Assembly: GCA_026826555.1 (NCBI GenBank)
Contig: JAKSZT010054565.1
Location: forward strand, 6,075,245-6,139,244
From: Tolypeutes matacus
Taxonomy: Eukaryota; Chordata; Mammalia; Cingulata; Chlamyphoridae
Reading direction: 5' to 3'
DNA: 64,000 nt
A model generated the notes under the pieces. The model worked only from the letters and a program-made list of their open reading frames with translations. It did no database searches and was not told where the DNA came from. Below are positions 36,444-47,924 of this stretch, piece by piece. Numbering within the stretch: the first letter of the stretch is position 1; the number at the start of each line of letters is the position of its first letter. A program made the position numbers and the translations under genes.

Positions 36444-36592
36444 CAGGGTTCTCCAAAAGTTATTGACCTGCCAGTACTTTTTGCATTGATTGAGATGTAA
36501 TATGCATGCATGTGTGCATATATAAAACAAAAACAGGAGTTCACAAAACGAAGACTTACCCTTATCATGGGTGATGCAATCATGTTTTCTTT
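36444..36592. mobile_element. Non-autonomous hAT-like DNA transposon, left part
   Basis: The left end, CAGGGTTCTCCAAA, is an imperfect inverted match to the right end at 42892-42905. The element is continuous in design with 42806-42905 and was split by L1 copy A. I recall a MER-type element with similar text but did not settle the family name. Confidence 0.55.
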
Positions 36593-37018
36593 CTTTCTTT
36601 TTTTTTTTTTAACTTTATTTTGTACATTTAATAATTGAAAACATAAACAATTAAAAACTAAAAAGTAAACACAGATGAATAAATACATACATTTCTCAAT
36701 TAAATGTAATGGATACATGTAAATTTTTTTTTTTAATCAAACAATATATTACACAATATATTTGGTTCATAGTAATGCATTCATACAGTATTTATCCTTT
36801 TGTGTCTGGCTTGCTTCACTCAACATAATGTCCTCCAGGTCCATCCATGTTGCCATATGCTTTACGACTTCATTTCTTCTGACAGCTGCATAATATTCCA
36901 TCGTATGACTAGACCACAGTTTGTTTATCCATTCATCTGTTGATGGACACCTGGGTTGTTTCCAACTTTTGGCAATGGTGAATAATGTGGCTATGAACTT
37001 CAGTGTGCAGATGTCTGT

Positions 37019-40000
37019 TCATGTCACTGCTCTCAATTCTTCTGGATATATACCCAGTAGTGGTATTGCAGGGTCACATGGCAAGTCTATATTCAACTTC
37101 TTTAGGAACTGCCAAACAGTCCTCCATAGTGGTTGTACCATCCTGCATTCCCACCAACAGTGAAGAGGTGTTCCTATCTCTCCACATCCTCTCCAACACT
37201 TGCAGTTCTCTGTCTTTTTAATAGTGGCCATTCTGATAGGTGTGAAATGATATCTCATTGTAGTTTTGATTTGCATTTCCCTAATCATGAGTGATGTTGA
37301 GCATTTCTTCATGTGTTTTTTTGCCATTTGTATTTCTTCTTCGGAGAAATGTCTATTCAAGTCTTTGGCCCATTTTTTAACTGGGTCATTTGTCTTTTTA
37401 TTGTTGAACTGTAACATCTCTTTATATATCCTGGATATTAAACCCTTATCAGATATGTGATTTCCAAATATTTTTTCCCATTGAGTCGGCTGCCTTTTCA
37501 CCCTTCTGACAAAGTCCTGTGAGGTGCAAAAGTGTTTAATTTTGAGGAGGTCCCATTTATCTACTTTTTCTTTTGTTGCACGTGCTTTGGGTGTGAAGTC
37601 CAAGAAACCACCACCTACTACAAGGTCTTGAAGATGTTTCCCTACATTTTCTTTTAGTAGTTTTATGGTCCTGGCTTTTATATTTAGATCTTTGATCCAT
37701 TTTGAGTTGATTCTTGTATAGGGGGTGAGATAGGGGTCCTCTTTCATTCTTTTGGTTATAGATATCCAGTTCTCCCAACACCATTTGTTGAAGAGACTGT
37801 TTTTTCCTATCAGCGTGGGCTTGGTAGGTTTGTCAAAAACCAGTTGACTGTATAGGTGAGGGTTTATTTCTGGATTCTCAATTCTATTCCACTGATCGAT
37901 ATGTCTATCTTTATGCCAGTACCATGCTGTTTTGACCACTGTAGCTTTGTAATATGTTTCAAGGTCAGGCAGTGAAATTCCTCCCACATTGCTCTTCTTT
38001 TTTAGAATACTTTTGGCTATTCGGGTGCACTTACCCTTCCAGATGAATTTGGTAATTGCCTTCTCTAATTCTGTAAAGTAAGCTGTTGGGATTTTGATTG
38101 GTATTACATTGAATCTATAAATCAGTTTGGGCAAGATTGACATCTTCACGATATTTATTCTTCCAATCTATGAACACGGAACATCTTTCCATTTGTTTAG
38201 GTCTTTTTAAATTTCTTTTAGCATTGTTTTGTAGTTTTCTGCATATAGGTCCTGTACTTCCTTGGTTAAATCAACTCCTAGGTATTTGAGTCTTTTTGTT
38301 GCTATTGAAAATGGAATTTTCCTCCTGATTTCCTCCTCAGATTGTTCAGTACTAGTGTACAAAAACATTACTGATTTTTTGCGTGTTGATCTTATATCCT
38401 GCCACTTTGCTGAATTCATTTATTAGTTCAAGTAGATTTGTTGTGGATATTTCAGGATTTTCTAAATACAGGATCATGTCATCTGCAAACAGTGAGAGTT
38501 TTACTTCCTCTTTTCCTATTTGGACGCCTTTAAATTTTTTTGTCTGGTCTAATTGCCCTAGCTAGAACTTCTAGTACAATGTTGAATAACAATGATGACA
38601 GTGGGCATCCTTGTCTTATTCCTGATCTTAGGGGGAAAGCTTTCAACCTTTCCCCATTGAGTATGATGTTGGCTGTGGGTTTTTCATACATGCCTTTTAT
38701 CATATTGAGGAATTTTCCTTTTATTCCTATCTTTTGAAGTATTTTTATCAAAAAAGGATGTTGGATTTTGTCGAATGCCTTTTCTGCATCTATTGAGATG
38801 ATCATGTGATTTTTTTCCTTCAATTTGTTAATGTGGTGTATTACATTGATTGATTTTCTTATGTTGAACCAGCCTTGCATGCCAGGAATAAATCCCACTT
38901 GGTCGTGATGTATAAGTCTTTTGATATGCTGTTGGATTCGATTTGCAAGTATTTTGTTGAGAATTTTTGCATCTATGTTCATGAGAGAGATTGGTCTGTA
39001 ATTTTCTTTTCTTGTGGAATCTTTATTTGGCTTTGGTAGTAGGGTGATGTTGGCTTCATAAAATGTGTTGGGTAATTTTCCCTCCTCTTCAATTTTTTGG
39101 AAGAGTTTAAACAGGATTGGTGTTAATTCTTTTAGAAATGCTTGGTAGAATTCACCTGTGAAGCCATCTGGTCCTGAACTTTTCTTTGCTGGGAGATTTT
39201 TGATGACGGATTCAGTCTCCTTAATTGTGGTTGGTTTGTTAAGTTCTTGTATTTCTTGTTGTGTCAGTGTAGGTTGGTTATGAGTTTCTAGAAATTTGTC
39301 CATTTCATCCAGGTTGTCTAGTTTGTTGGCATATAGTTTCTCATAATATCCTCTTATGATTCTTTTTATTTCTGTGAGGTCATTTGTAATTCCCCCCACC
39401 CTTTCATTTCTGATTGTATTTATTTGCATCTTCTCTCTTTTTTTCTTTGTTAGTCTAGCGAGGGGTTTGTCAATTTTATCGATCTTCTCAAAGAACCAGC
39501 TTTTGGTTTTGTTGATTTTCTCTATTGCTTTTCTGTTCTCATTTTCATTTATTTCTGCTCTAATCTTTGTTATTTCTTTCCTTCTTTTTGCTTTGGGATT
39601 GGTTTGCTGTTCTTTTTCTAGTTTCTCAAGTTGTTCAGTTAAATCTTTGAGTTTAGCACTTATTTGTTTCTTAATATAGGCATTTAGGGCTATAAATTCC
39701 CCTCTTAAGACTGCCTTTGCTGTATCCCATAAGTTTTGATATGTTGTGTTCTCATTTTCATTTGTCTCAATATATTTACTGATTTCACTTGCAATTTCTT
39801 CTTTGACCCATGGAATATTTAGGAGTGTGTTGTTCAGTCTCCACACATTTGCAAATTTACTTTTTTTCCTGTCTGTTATTGATTTCTAGTTTCATTCCAT
39901 TATGATCTGAGAAGGTGCTTTGTATAATTTCAATCTTTTTATATTTATTGAGAGCTGTATTGTGACCTAACATGTGGTCTATCCTGGAGAAAGATCCATG

Positions 40001-40589
40001 GGCACTTGAGAAGAATGTATAACCCGCTGAGTTTGGATGCAGTGTTCTGTATATGTCTGTTAGGTCTAACTTGTTTATCATATTGTTCAAGTTCTGTTTC
40101 CTTGTTGATCTTCTGTCTAGTTGTTCTATCTAATGATGTGAGAGGGGTGTTGAAGTCTCCGATGATTATTGTAGAAATGTCTATTTCTCCCTTCAGTTTT
40201 GCCAGAGTTTTTCTCATATATTTTGGTGCACCCTGGTTAGGTGCGTAGATATTTATGACTGTTATATCTTCCTGGAAGATCGTCCCTTTTATTAATATAT
40301 AATGGCCTTCCGCATCTCTTATCACTTTTTTGCATTTGAAGTCTGTTTTGTCTGATATTAGTATAGCTACCCCTGCTCTTTTCTGTTTACTATTCGCGTG
40401 GAGTATCTTTTTCCAACCATTTACTTTCAGCCGGCTTGTATCCTTGGGTCTGAGGTGAGTTTCTTGTAAGCAGCATATGGATGGCTCATGTTTTTTTATC
40501 CATTCTGTCAGCTTGTATCTTTTGATTGGGGAATTTAATCCATTCACATTCAATGATATTACTGAAAATGCACTATTTATTTCCTCCAT
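37019..40589 (-). pseudogene. L1 copy A ORF2 (endonuclease/reverse transcriptase), broken
   Basis: ORF2p nicks target DNA and reverse-transcribes L1 RNA. The endonuclease region (from 40589) shows SLNVNGLNSP, QETHL and IIIGDFN. The RT region (39846 to 38530) shows NYRPISLMN and GIRQGCPLS. The catalytic FADD is encoded at 38478-38489. The C-terminal cysteine-rich motif CX3CX7HX4C lies near the 3' end of the frame. Reading is interrupted by frameshifts in 39945-40090 and near 39850, 38540 and 38375, and by in-frame stops at 38207-38209 and 38168-38170 (the second replaces a Trp). It is therefore dead as an autonomous element. Confidence 0.92.
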
Positions 40590-40710
40590 TTTATTCTTTG
40601 GTTTTCATATGTCATCTTATTTCTGTCTCTCTTTTTACTCTTTTGGTTATCCTTTCTGCTTATCTTTCTTCTATACTCTCCTCCAAGCCTCTCTCTCCTG
40701 TCTTTTTCTT

Positions 40711-41660
40711 TCAGGTTCTAAGGCTTCCTTTAATATTTCCTGTAAAGGTGGATTCTTTTTTTGCAAACTCTCTTAGTTTCTGTTTGTTTGTGAATACTTT
40801 ATATTCACCTTCATATTTGAAGGACAGTTTTGCTGGATAAAGAATTCTCAGCTGGCAGTTTTTCTCTTTCAGTTTCCTAATTGTATCATACCACTGTCTT
40901 CTTGCCTCCATGGTTTCTGAAGAGAAATCTGCACTAAGTCTTACTGGACGTCCTTTGTATGTGATCGTTTGCTTCTCTCTTGCTGCTCTGAGAATTTTCT
41001 CTTTATCTTTTACATTTGACATTTTGAATAATATGTGTCTTGGTGTAGGTCTATTTGGATTTATTCTTATTGGGGTATGGTGTGCTTCTTGGACATGTAA
41101 GTTCATTTCTTTCGTGAGAGTTGGGAAATTTTCAGCTATTATTTCCTCAAATACTCTTTCTGCCCTTTTCCTTTCTCTTCTCCTTCTGGAACTCCCATGA
41201 CACGTATGTTCTTGCATTTTGTGTTGTCATTCAACTCTCTGAGTCCCTGCTCAATTTTTTCCATTCTTTTCTCTCTCTGTTCTTTTCTCTCTTCAGTTTT
41301 AGCTGCTCTGTCTTCGGTATCACTTATTTTTTCTTCTATCATTTCAAGTCTGCTGTTGTATGCTTCAAATGTATTTTTGACTTCACCTATTGTGTCTTTC
41401 ATTCCCATGAACTCCATTACTTTTCTGTTCAGTGTTTCAAATTCTTCTTTGCGTTCGCTCAATGACTTCTTGATGTCATTGATCTCTTTAACTATATTCT
41501 CTTTCATCTCATTAATTTGATTTTGGAAATTTGTGCTCATCTCACTGATTAGTTCTCTCAAATTCTGCATCTCTTCTGGAACTTTGCCGTATTCCTTTTC
41601 TTGGGCCATGTCTTCTATTTTCTTAGTATGGCTTGTAATCTTTTGCTGGTGCTTAGGCAT
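40711..41660 (-). pseudogene. L1 copy A ORF1 (RNA-binding chaperone), frameshifted
   Basis: ORF1p coats L1 RNA and acts as a nucleic-acid chaperone. The first part (41660 to 41139, 173 codons) is rich in Glu, Lys and heptad-like spacing as in the coiled coil, and ends near the RRM motif IRVMGVPEGEE. The second part (41217 to 40711) continues in another frame with VFEEIIAENFP and the C-terminal RPVRLSADFSSETMEARRQW. A frameshift lies in the 41139-41217 overlap, so no full protein can be made. The total length, about 316 codons, is near normal for L1 ORF1. Confidence 0.9.
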
Positions 41661-42793
41661 CTGGTTAGTTTGTATTTTACTTAGATGCTCTATCTCTTTC
41701 TCTTTTATGGGGTTTTAGTGGCAGGAGGCTGTGAGTTACCACAGCTCTTTAATTTTTGGCTCAACCTTGATTGTTAGGATTGTTCTGCTGGTTGCTCAAA
41801 ACTGGGCACTGGACCCAGTAATTGGTTGTAGAGTCGTTTCCTAGGGCCTTGGGCAGGGAGGCTATAGAGGCCAGGAAAAGCCTCTCTTACTTATTAATTT
41901 TCTTATGTGCACTTCCTTGGTCTGCCAGGAGATGGTGCTTGTTGGCAGCTCTCAATTCAATGCCTGGTCGGAGCGTATTTGTTGTGACATAGACCAGATC
42001 AATGTGATAGAGCTTCCTCTCTGGGGGCTATGAGCCCTGTGATTCAAACTTTCTGAGACAGTTCTCCAGACTTCTCTCATAGCACCCCCCTTTTCCCAGC
42101 TAGGAAATATTTCCACTCCCTTCTGAATCCTCAACAATCAGTCCCTGTTAGTAGAGGAGGAGATTGGGAGGTTTGTATATCTTTAGCCCCTTGCAGGCTC
42201 CAAGGCAAACAATGGCGCAGCCCCACCCAGCCTGGAAGGGCTCTCGGGACAGGGCAGACCAAACCTGGGAGTCCAAAGCAGGGTCAGCCCCAGGCTCTCT
42301 CTCCCCTCTCCCGTGGAGTCCTCAACAATTAGTCCAGGCTAGAAGAGAGGGAGGTTGGGAGGGTCGGATTTCTCCAGTCTTTTCTAGGCTCCCAGGGCAA
42401 ACCGCCGCCGTGTGGAAGGGTCCGTGGGGCTCCGCAGCCCAAATTTCAAGTCAGAACCTGAGTCAGCCTAAGGCTGTGTCCCTCTCTCTCCCCTTTCCGG
42501 GAGTGGCAGATCCCTGAAGCCCCCTTTGTCTGTGGTCGCAGGCCCAGGGGCCCGAGAATTCTGAAGAGTGTGGGGGAGGGTGCCGGCAGCAGCAGAAGCT
42601 GCTACTTGCAACTCACGGTTCTGTAGACGCAATTTCCCTCTTCTGTCCCTCTCTCCTCTGGGTGGTGTGCAGCCTTCACCTGCTGTCCTAAACCCTAGAA
42701 GATCTTTTTCGGGGCTGTTTCTGCTTGTCCTCTAGCTATTTTTCTGGAGAAGAGATTCCCGTGTCTTACTAATCTGCCATCTTCCCTGAAGTC
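41661..42793 (-). promoter_or_regulatory. L1 copy A 5' UTR with ~191-bp duplicated units
   Basis: This is the internal-promoter region of the L1. Two related units starting TCCTCAACAAT are found at 42128 and 42319, about 191 bp apart. Both go on through a purine-rich stretch, GGCAAAC, TGGAAGGG, GTCAGCC and a CT-rich end. A weaker third unit may precede them at about 41930. It is more GC-rich than the L1 body. Confidence 0.7.
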
Positions 42794-42805
42794 CATGTTT
42801 TCTTT

Positions 42806-42905
42806 ACTATTCTATTCTGTTTTATTTCTATAGCTGCCGTTGAGAGCCACAGAATTGCTTTTATGACCTACTAAAGGGTCCTCACACACAGTTTGGAAAA
42901 CACTG
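42806..42905. mobile_element. Non-autonomous hAT-like DNA transposon, right part
   Basis: Contains ATGACCTACTAAAGGGTCC and the terminal CAGTTTGGAAAACACTG, the inverted counterpart of the left end at 36444. No clean 8-bp duplication was seen around the joined element, as expected for an old copy. Confidence 0.55.
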
Positions 42906-42909
42906 CCCT

Positions 42910-43475
42910 AGTGGTTTGTCTGGCTCATCCTCACCCACTTTGTCTTCCTCTTCTTCATTTTTCTCTTTGTCTGTTTTTCCCCAGCCTTTGCCTCGGCTGT
43001 CCTAGCAAACTCCACAGTGAAGGCATGAGTGACTGAGCAGAATTAGACATCTCATCTGTCATCGGCAGGACCACCTGCAGGGTGTCAGGGGAGGGGCTGG
43101 GGTGACAGCAACCACCCAACATCAGGGTGCAGAGCTGGAACCCAAAGAGCTTGACACCTAGCAGAGTTGGGTTCAGGCCATGTGTCGGGTAGCAGCCAGG
43201 CCTGAGGTTGAGGGCAGAGCCCCAACCTAGAGGAGAAACTCAGAGACTTGTCCACCCAAGCAGCGAAGCAGAGGCAAGAGGCTGAGACTCCTCCAGGGGA
43301 AGGGGCATGAAGCCGTCTTGGACATCAGGGTCGGCTGGACAAGGCCCTCTCCTGTTGGGCTATGGGCTTGTCAGCCACAGAAGCAGAAGTTTGTTTATTG
43401 CTGGGGGCCCAAGATCCAGGATACTGGAACAGATAGAAGTTCAAGGTTGGTCTTAAATTAATGAATATTAGTAAT
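42910..43475. other. Intergenic DNA, nothing recognised
   Basis: GC-moderate unique sequence. Confidence 0.5.
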
Positions 43476-43477
43476 CC

Positions 43478-43640
43478 AGACTCATTCATTCACTTATTCA
43501 TTTATTCTTCCAACTCTGGGCCAGGCCTGCGCTGAGGCTTGGGACTCAGATGGATAAGACTGTCCCAGCCCTGAAGAACTCACATTCTGAGGGTGTGTGG
43601 CAGAGACAGATGGACATACAGGCAACTTCAGTTCCCATAG
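43478..43640 (-). mobile_element. LINE-2 3' end
   Basis: CATTCATTCACTTATTCAT then GGCTTGGGACTCAGATGGAT and AAGAACTCACATTCTGAGGG match the L2 end in reverse. Confidence 0.72.
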
Positions 43641-43644
43641 TGCA

Positions 43645-45430
43645 CAGAGAACCAGGCATCCCTGAGGAGCTCCTGAGGGAGGCCCTTCCCTCCTTTGTTG
43701 TTCTCACCTGGGTTGCAGAGGCTCATCTTTGCAGTCAAGCAGCTGGACTACAACATCTGGAAAGAGTCGACCCTGCATCTGCCCCTGCGTCTGAGAGGGG
43801 ATGTCAATTCTTCGTTTGCATCCACAGTGCCCAATGGCAGCATTACTCTGCACTACAGCCAGTTGCCCCAATTTTAAATTTAGAAATTATCAGTTTCAAT
43901 AATAGCTGAATCTGTTCTAAATGTTAATAAAGGTTTTGTTGCATGGTAAAAGAAAAATCATTAGAAAAACCTCCATGGGGTAACTGCTACTTGCCTGGTT
44001 GAGGACAGAGCAGAGAACAAGACAGAGCAGGCCTTGGCCACAGGGAGTGTATCTTCTGGGTGGTGGGCAACAAAGGTCAGGACCTGCACACAGTGTCTGA
44101 GTGTCTGTGATAAGGCCAGGAGGGAGCACAAAGCACTGCTGAGCTACTGCCTACTCCCACGCTGAGCTCCCTTGTACCACACCAGCTCTGGGTGGGTTTC
44201 CATGTTGATGTCTCATCCAAGCCCTCTTCTCTACCCTGTCGCTTGACCTCCACCAGCCCTCTGTCTTCACTGCCCACCCCTTGTAAAGGCCTTCCATTGG
44301 TACCCTCACACCTGGCAGGACGAGGTGAGAAGTTGGCTGCTCAGCCCAGGCCAGGGAGATTATGGACAAGTTGAAGTTTGGTGTCATCCATGGCTTCCCC
44401 AAATCTAAAGACAATGAATTTCCCATTTGTATTAAATATGGAATTATTCAAAGATGAAGGAAGGAGAGCCAACATAAATGATAACTGACATGGGTATTTA
44501 TTCCATACTTATTGATGCTGACAAGCCCTGTCCATTTGCGAAGATTGCTCTTGGTGCCTGTAGGCACAAATAGCCAAGCTCACCCAAGAGGGTATAAATG
44601 GGAGAGGTGGGAGGTCATAACTTTGGGCAACTTTATCTACCCATGATCATTTATTTCTCCCTTTTCAGGGGACCTCCTGGAGATTTAATAAGGGCCATTT
44701 CAGAGGACGATGAGGGGAAGTGGAAAGAATGACTGTAATCACCTCTTTCACTAATTTTTGCTCCAAAAGAGAGCAGAGAAATGGGTCAAAGCTAAGGGAG
44801 AGACTGGACTGAAGGGGGATTTTAAAAATATATAATATGTGGCATATTTGGTATGCCAATGAAAGAGGGGAAACTGATGATGTAGGAAAGAGGAGGTGAG
44901 AAGGAATGGGACCCCATGGAAGTTTTGATCTTTGATGGGCACTATTAACAGGAGAGAAGGCAGAGAGCATGCATAATGATGAAAGGGGGTGGGTTGGTTT
45001 GGTGGTGGGAAGATAAGGTGGGTTTCCATCTGATTGTTATTGTATCAGACTTCTTGTGGGACTGTTTTACATCTGTCCAGGCCCGGCTTTTGTTCCCGGC
45101 CCTGCTGCAGAACTGTTTCAATCTGGCTCTGAACCACATTGCATGGAAGCAATCTGACAGCCTCACCTGACTGGCATTGGGTATCTTTTGCTCCTGTGCC
45201 AGAATTTTTCTTACTCTAACCTATTAGGTACCTCCAGGAACATGCTCAGCAGTCATCCATGTTAAACCCAAAAGTTCGGGGGAGTTAACACCAATGGGGA
45301 CACCTATAGGGGATGGAAGCCAGTGAATAAATGCTTTCCTCCTTTACCCTCTATATGGACAGTTCTGAGGCACATTTGATAAGGTTCCTTAGAAGCTCCC
45401 AGAAGGACTGAGCACAGTGCCAACAATAGT
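43645..45430. other. Intergenic DNA, nothing recognised
   Basis: No named element or exon seen. Confidence 0.5.
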
Positions 45431-45433
45431 AAC

Positions 45434-45910
45434 TGTGGAAGTCTGAGGCTGAATGTACCCCAGAAAATCATGTTCTTAAAGTTGATCCATTCCTGTGGGT
45501 GTAAATCTATTGTATGTAGGACATTTTGATTAGGTTACTTCAGTTAAGGCCTTTTGATTAGATTACTTCAATAAAGTGAGGCCTGGAGTGGATCTTAATC
45601 CCCTTACTGGAGTCCTTTATAAACTGGAGGAATTCAGATGAAGAGAGAGAAAGCCAGAGGAAGCCAGAAACTTAATGCAGTGAAACCTTGAGAGAAAGGA
45701 GAAACCAGCAGATGAAGTGCCTTGCCATGTGCCAGAGCAATCCAGGATCGCCAGTAGCCAAGCTTTGGGGAGAAAGCATCACCTGATGATGCCTTGATTT
45801 GGACATTTTCACAGCCTCAGAACTGTAAGCCTTTAAGCTAATGAATCCCCATTGTAAAAGCCAACCCATTTCTGTTATATTACATTTCAGGAGCCTAGCA
45901 AACTAAAACA
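45434..45910 (+). mobile_element. ERVL-like LTR, family shared with 30551-31225
   Basis: Starts TGTGGAAGTCTG and ends AACTAAAACA. It shares ACCCCAGAAAATCATGTTC, GATTAGATTACTTCA, GATGCCTTGATTTGGACATT and CACAGCCTCAGAACTG with the other copy. Flanks GTAAC (45429-45433) and GTGAC (45911-45915) are a plausible decayed 5-bp duplication. Confidence 0.72.
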
Positions 45911-46059
45911 GTGACCAGCTCAATAAAGCATCATTGTGTTGATTTTTCTTCCTTCCCTGCTTTCCTCCTTTCTTCCTCAGTCCTTTATCACTAGGACCAC
46001 ATTATCAAATCAAGTACATGTATACAAATCTCTGATTAGCTCTGCTCTGGCTAAACCTA

Positions 46060-46240
46060 TTATCGTGGGTTTTTTGCAGAGCTTAGAATATGCCACCTTT
46101 ATTCGTATCTCAGGGCCTTTGAATATACCTGGAACACGTGCCCCAACTCTTCCTATGTCTCTTCATTTTTGTCTTTGCTCATGTGCACCCCCACCTCCAG
46201 TCACTATCACATTTTCCTATTTTCCCACAGTACTTTCCAT
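46060..46240 (+). mobile_element. LINE-2 fragment
   Basis: CTCAGGGCCTTTGAATATACC then TGGAACACGTGCCCCAAC matches the same L2 stretch as at 10885. Confidence 0.5.
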
Positions 46241-46264
46241 GTTCTGAAATGCTTTCCATCATTA

Positions 46265-46350
46265 CTTTTTTTTAAGGAGGTACCTGGGATTGAACCCAGG
46301 ACCTTGTATGTGTGAAGCAGGAGCTTAACCACTAAGTTAAATGTGCTCCC
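46265..46350 (-). mobile_element. Short DAS-type tRNA-derived SINE
   Basis: An ~86-bp minus-strand element with an A-box-like TTAGTGGTTAAG, the B box GGTTCAATCCC (46286-46296) and an A tail. A 10-bp duplication TCCATCATTA lies at 46255-46264 and 46351-46360. It consists of the tRNA-like head only, so it is a SINE and not a tRNA gene. Confidence 0.85.
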
Positions 46351-46361
46351 TCCATCATTAT

Positions 46362-47920
46362 TTTTTACTTTGTGCATTGCCTGTGGGTGTTGGACTCATC
46401 TGTGGTGGCCTGCCTTCCTAGGCCCCATGAAGGTGCAGGGGTACTCCTGCTCGATCATACAACGTCACCCTGCAGGAGTTATGGGGCCAGCAGGTAGCAT
46501 GAATGTTCCATTTGGGCCCAGTAAAGGAGATAAACAGCAACCGGCCCTTAGCCTCAGTTTCAAAAGGACAATAGGAAATGGTGGGCCTCTGGGAAAGCCC
46601 TGGAGCACAGGCTATGTCTAAAGAAGTGGTCTTCAAACACCTCATTGGGCCACCAGAAAATACAGCCCAATATTGACTGACTTCCTGGTTTCTTGAGATA
46701 AACCAGAAATCCAATTGTGTGTGTGTCTGTGTGTCTGTGGGTGTGTGTGTGTGAAAGAGAGAGAGAGTGCACAACCTCCAAATTTAAAAAAATTGCTCAA
46801 TTCAATTCTCAAACATTTTATGGGCAGGAAACCACAACTGTAGGTCAGATTTGGTGAGCTTGTTCCAGATGTTGCCCAGCAGGTTGGATCCAGCATACTC
46901 CTCTCGCCTCAGTCATTCCAGGCTCACACAGTGAAGGCAATGGGTCCACACCCTCAGGGCTTCTGAGTCTTTGCTCTAAACTGTAGGTATAGATTTGCCA
47001 GAGTCAGACACAGGCAGGAACCTGGCTGAGAGGTCCACCTAAACCAACAGAGCACAGAGGGGAGGGGTGCTTGCTGGGGCATGGTGAGAGGGAAATCGGA
47101 CTGATTAACTTTTCACTCTTTGCAAATACACAATTCCTAGATGCCAAAGAAGTAGAATGTGTGGCCTTTAGATAAGGTACCATAAATCTGTCTTGGATAA
47201 TTAACCTTAAGAAGCAAGCTTGTTTGGCTCTTAATATCTGAAAAGGTGTAACTTAGGAAACATGAGCTATAAATAAAAGAGATGGAAAGTGCTGTTGCAT
47301 TTTCCCAATTCATTATGGTGGGTTGTAGGTAATTAATTCATAATGCCACTGAATTGATACCGCTTTATTTATGTTCATGCAAATTACCTCTTAACTCACA
47401 TTAAAAGACAAACATGTTGAGCAAGCTGTACTTTCAAAAAAGCAAACATTCATAAAAGACAAAATAATAATGGTTATGGTTGGTTATTCGTGCTGCTACA
47501 GATAAGATTATTATGCCAACATTTCCATTTGAAACTCTTGTTTTCAGCAATTTATAACTTGTTCATACACAATAAAATTCTGCTATGCTCTAAGTTAGTA
47601 TTTTGCTATTACATAGGAGGGGGTTATTTTTTCCTTCATGCTTAACTTTACTTACCAGGTTAAAATTTCCCAAGGTTTAGAAAATGGCTTTCACTGCCTG
47701 AGTAGATGGGGACCAGGACGTTGCTCTCTGATCTGACTTTAGGAACACAGTGGCTGTTCCAGGCGTTCTGGAGAGAAGATTCCCAGCTGACCACCACCTG
47801 GGGCCCGAGGGTTTCTTCTCGATGCCACTCAGTATTATTTTCACCTGCTCAGAGCCTGAGCCTCTTTCCTCTCTGAAATAGCCCTCTCCTGCTTTCCCTT
47901 TCCTTCCCCATGGCTCAGAC
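46362..47920. other. Mostly unique intergenic DNA
   Basis: Holds the GT/GA tract; 47100-47640 is AT-rich and repeat-free (see findings). Confidence 0.6.
46715..46767. repeat. (GT)n then (GA)n tract
   Basis: GT units with CTGT interruptions followed by GAGAGAGAGAG. Confidence 0.95.
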
Positions 47921-47924
47921 ATTC

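Larger units (their letters stand above)
36593..42793 (-). mobile_element. Full-length LINE-1 (L1 copy A), inactive
   Basis: A 6.2-kb L1 read on the minus strand: 5' UTR 41661-42793, ORF1 40711-41660, a ~120-bp spacer, ORF2 37019-40589, and a 3' UTR with A-rich tail (36593-37018; the T-rich run at 36593-36612 is the tail). The 5' end reads on the minus strand as GAAGATGGCAGATTAG, close to the usual L1 start. A 12-bp target-site duplication, CATGTTTTCTTT, flanks it at 36581-36592 and 42794-42805, so the copy is complete. Both reading frames are broken. Long surviving frames (438 and 376 codons) suggest it is much younger than the other L1 remnants here. It landed inside a hAT-like element. Confidence 0.95.

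Noticed and set aside
42164..42517. 117-codon open frame in GC-rich DNA
   Set aside because: Lies within the L1 copy A 5' UTR, antisense to the element.
30551..45910. A single provirus bounded by the two related LTRs
   Set aside because: Spacing is too large, lengths differ by about 200 bp, and the sequence between is L1, MIR and unique DNA with no retroviral coding region.
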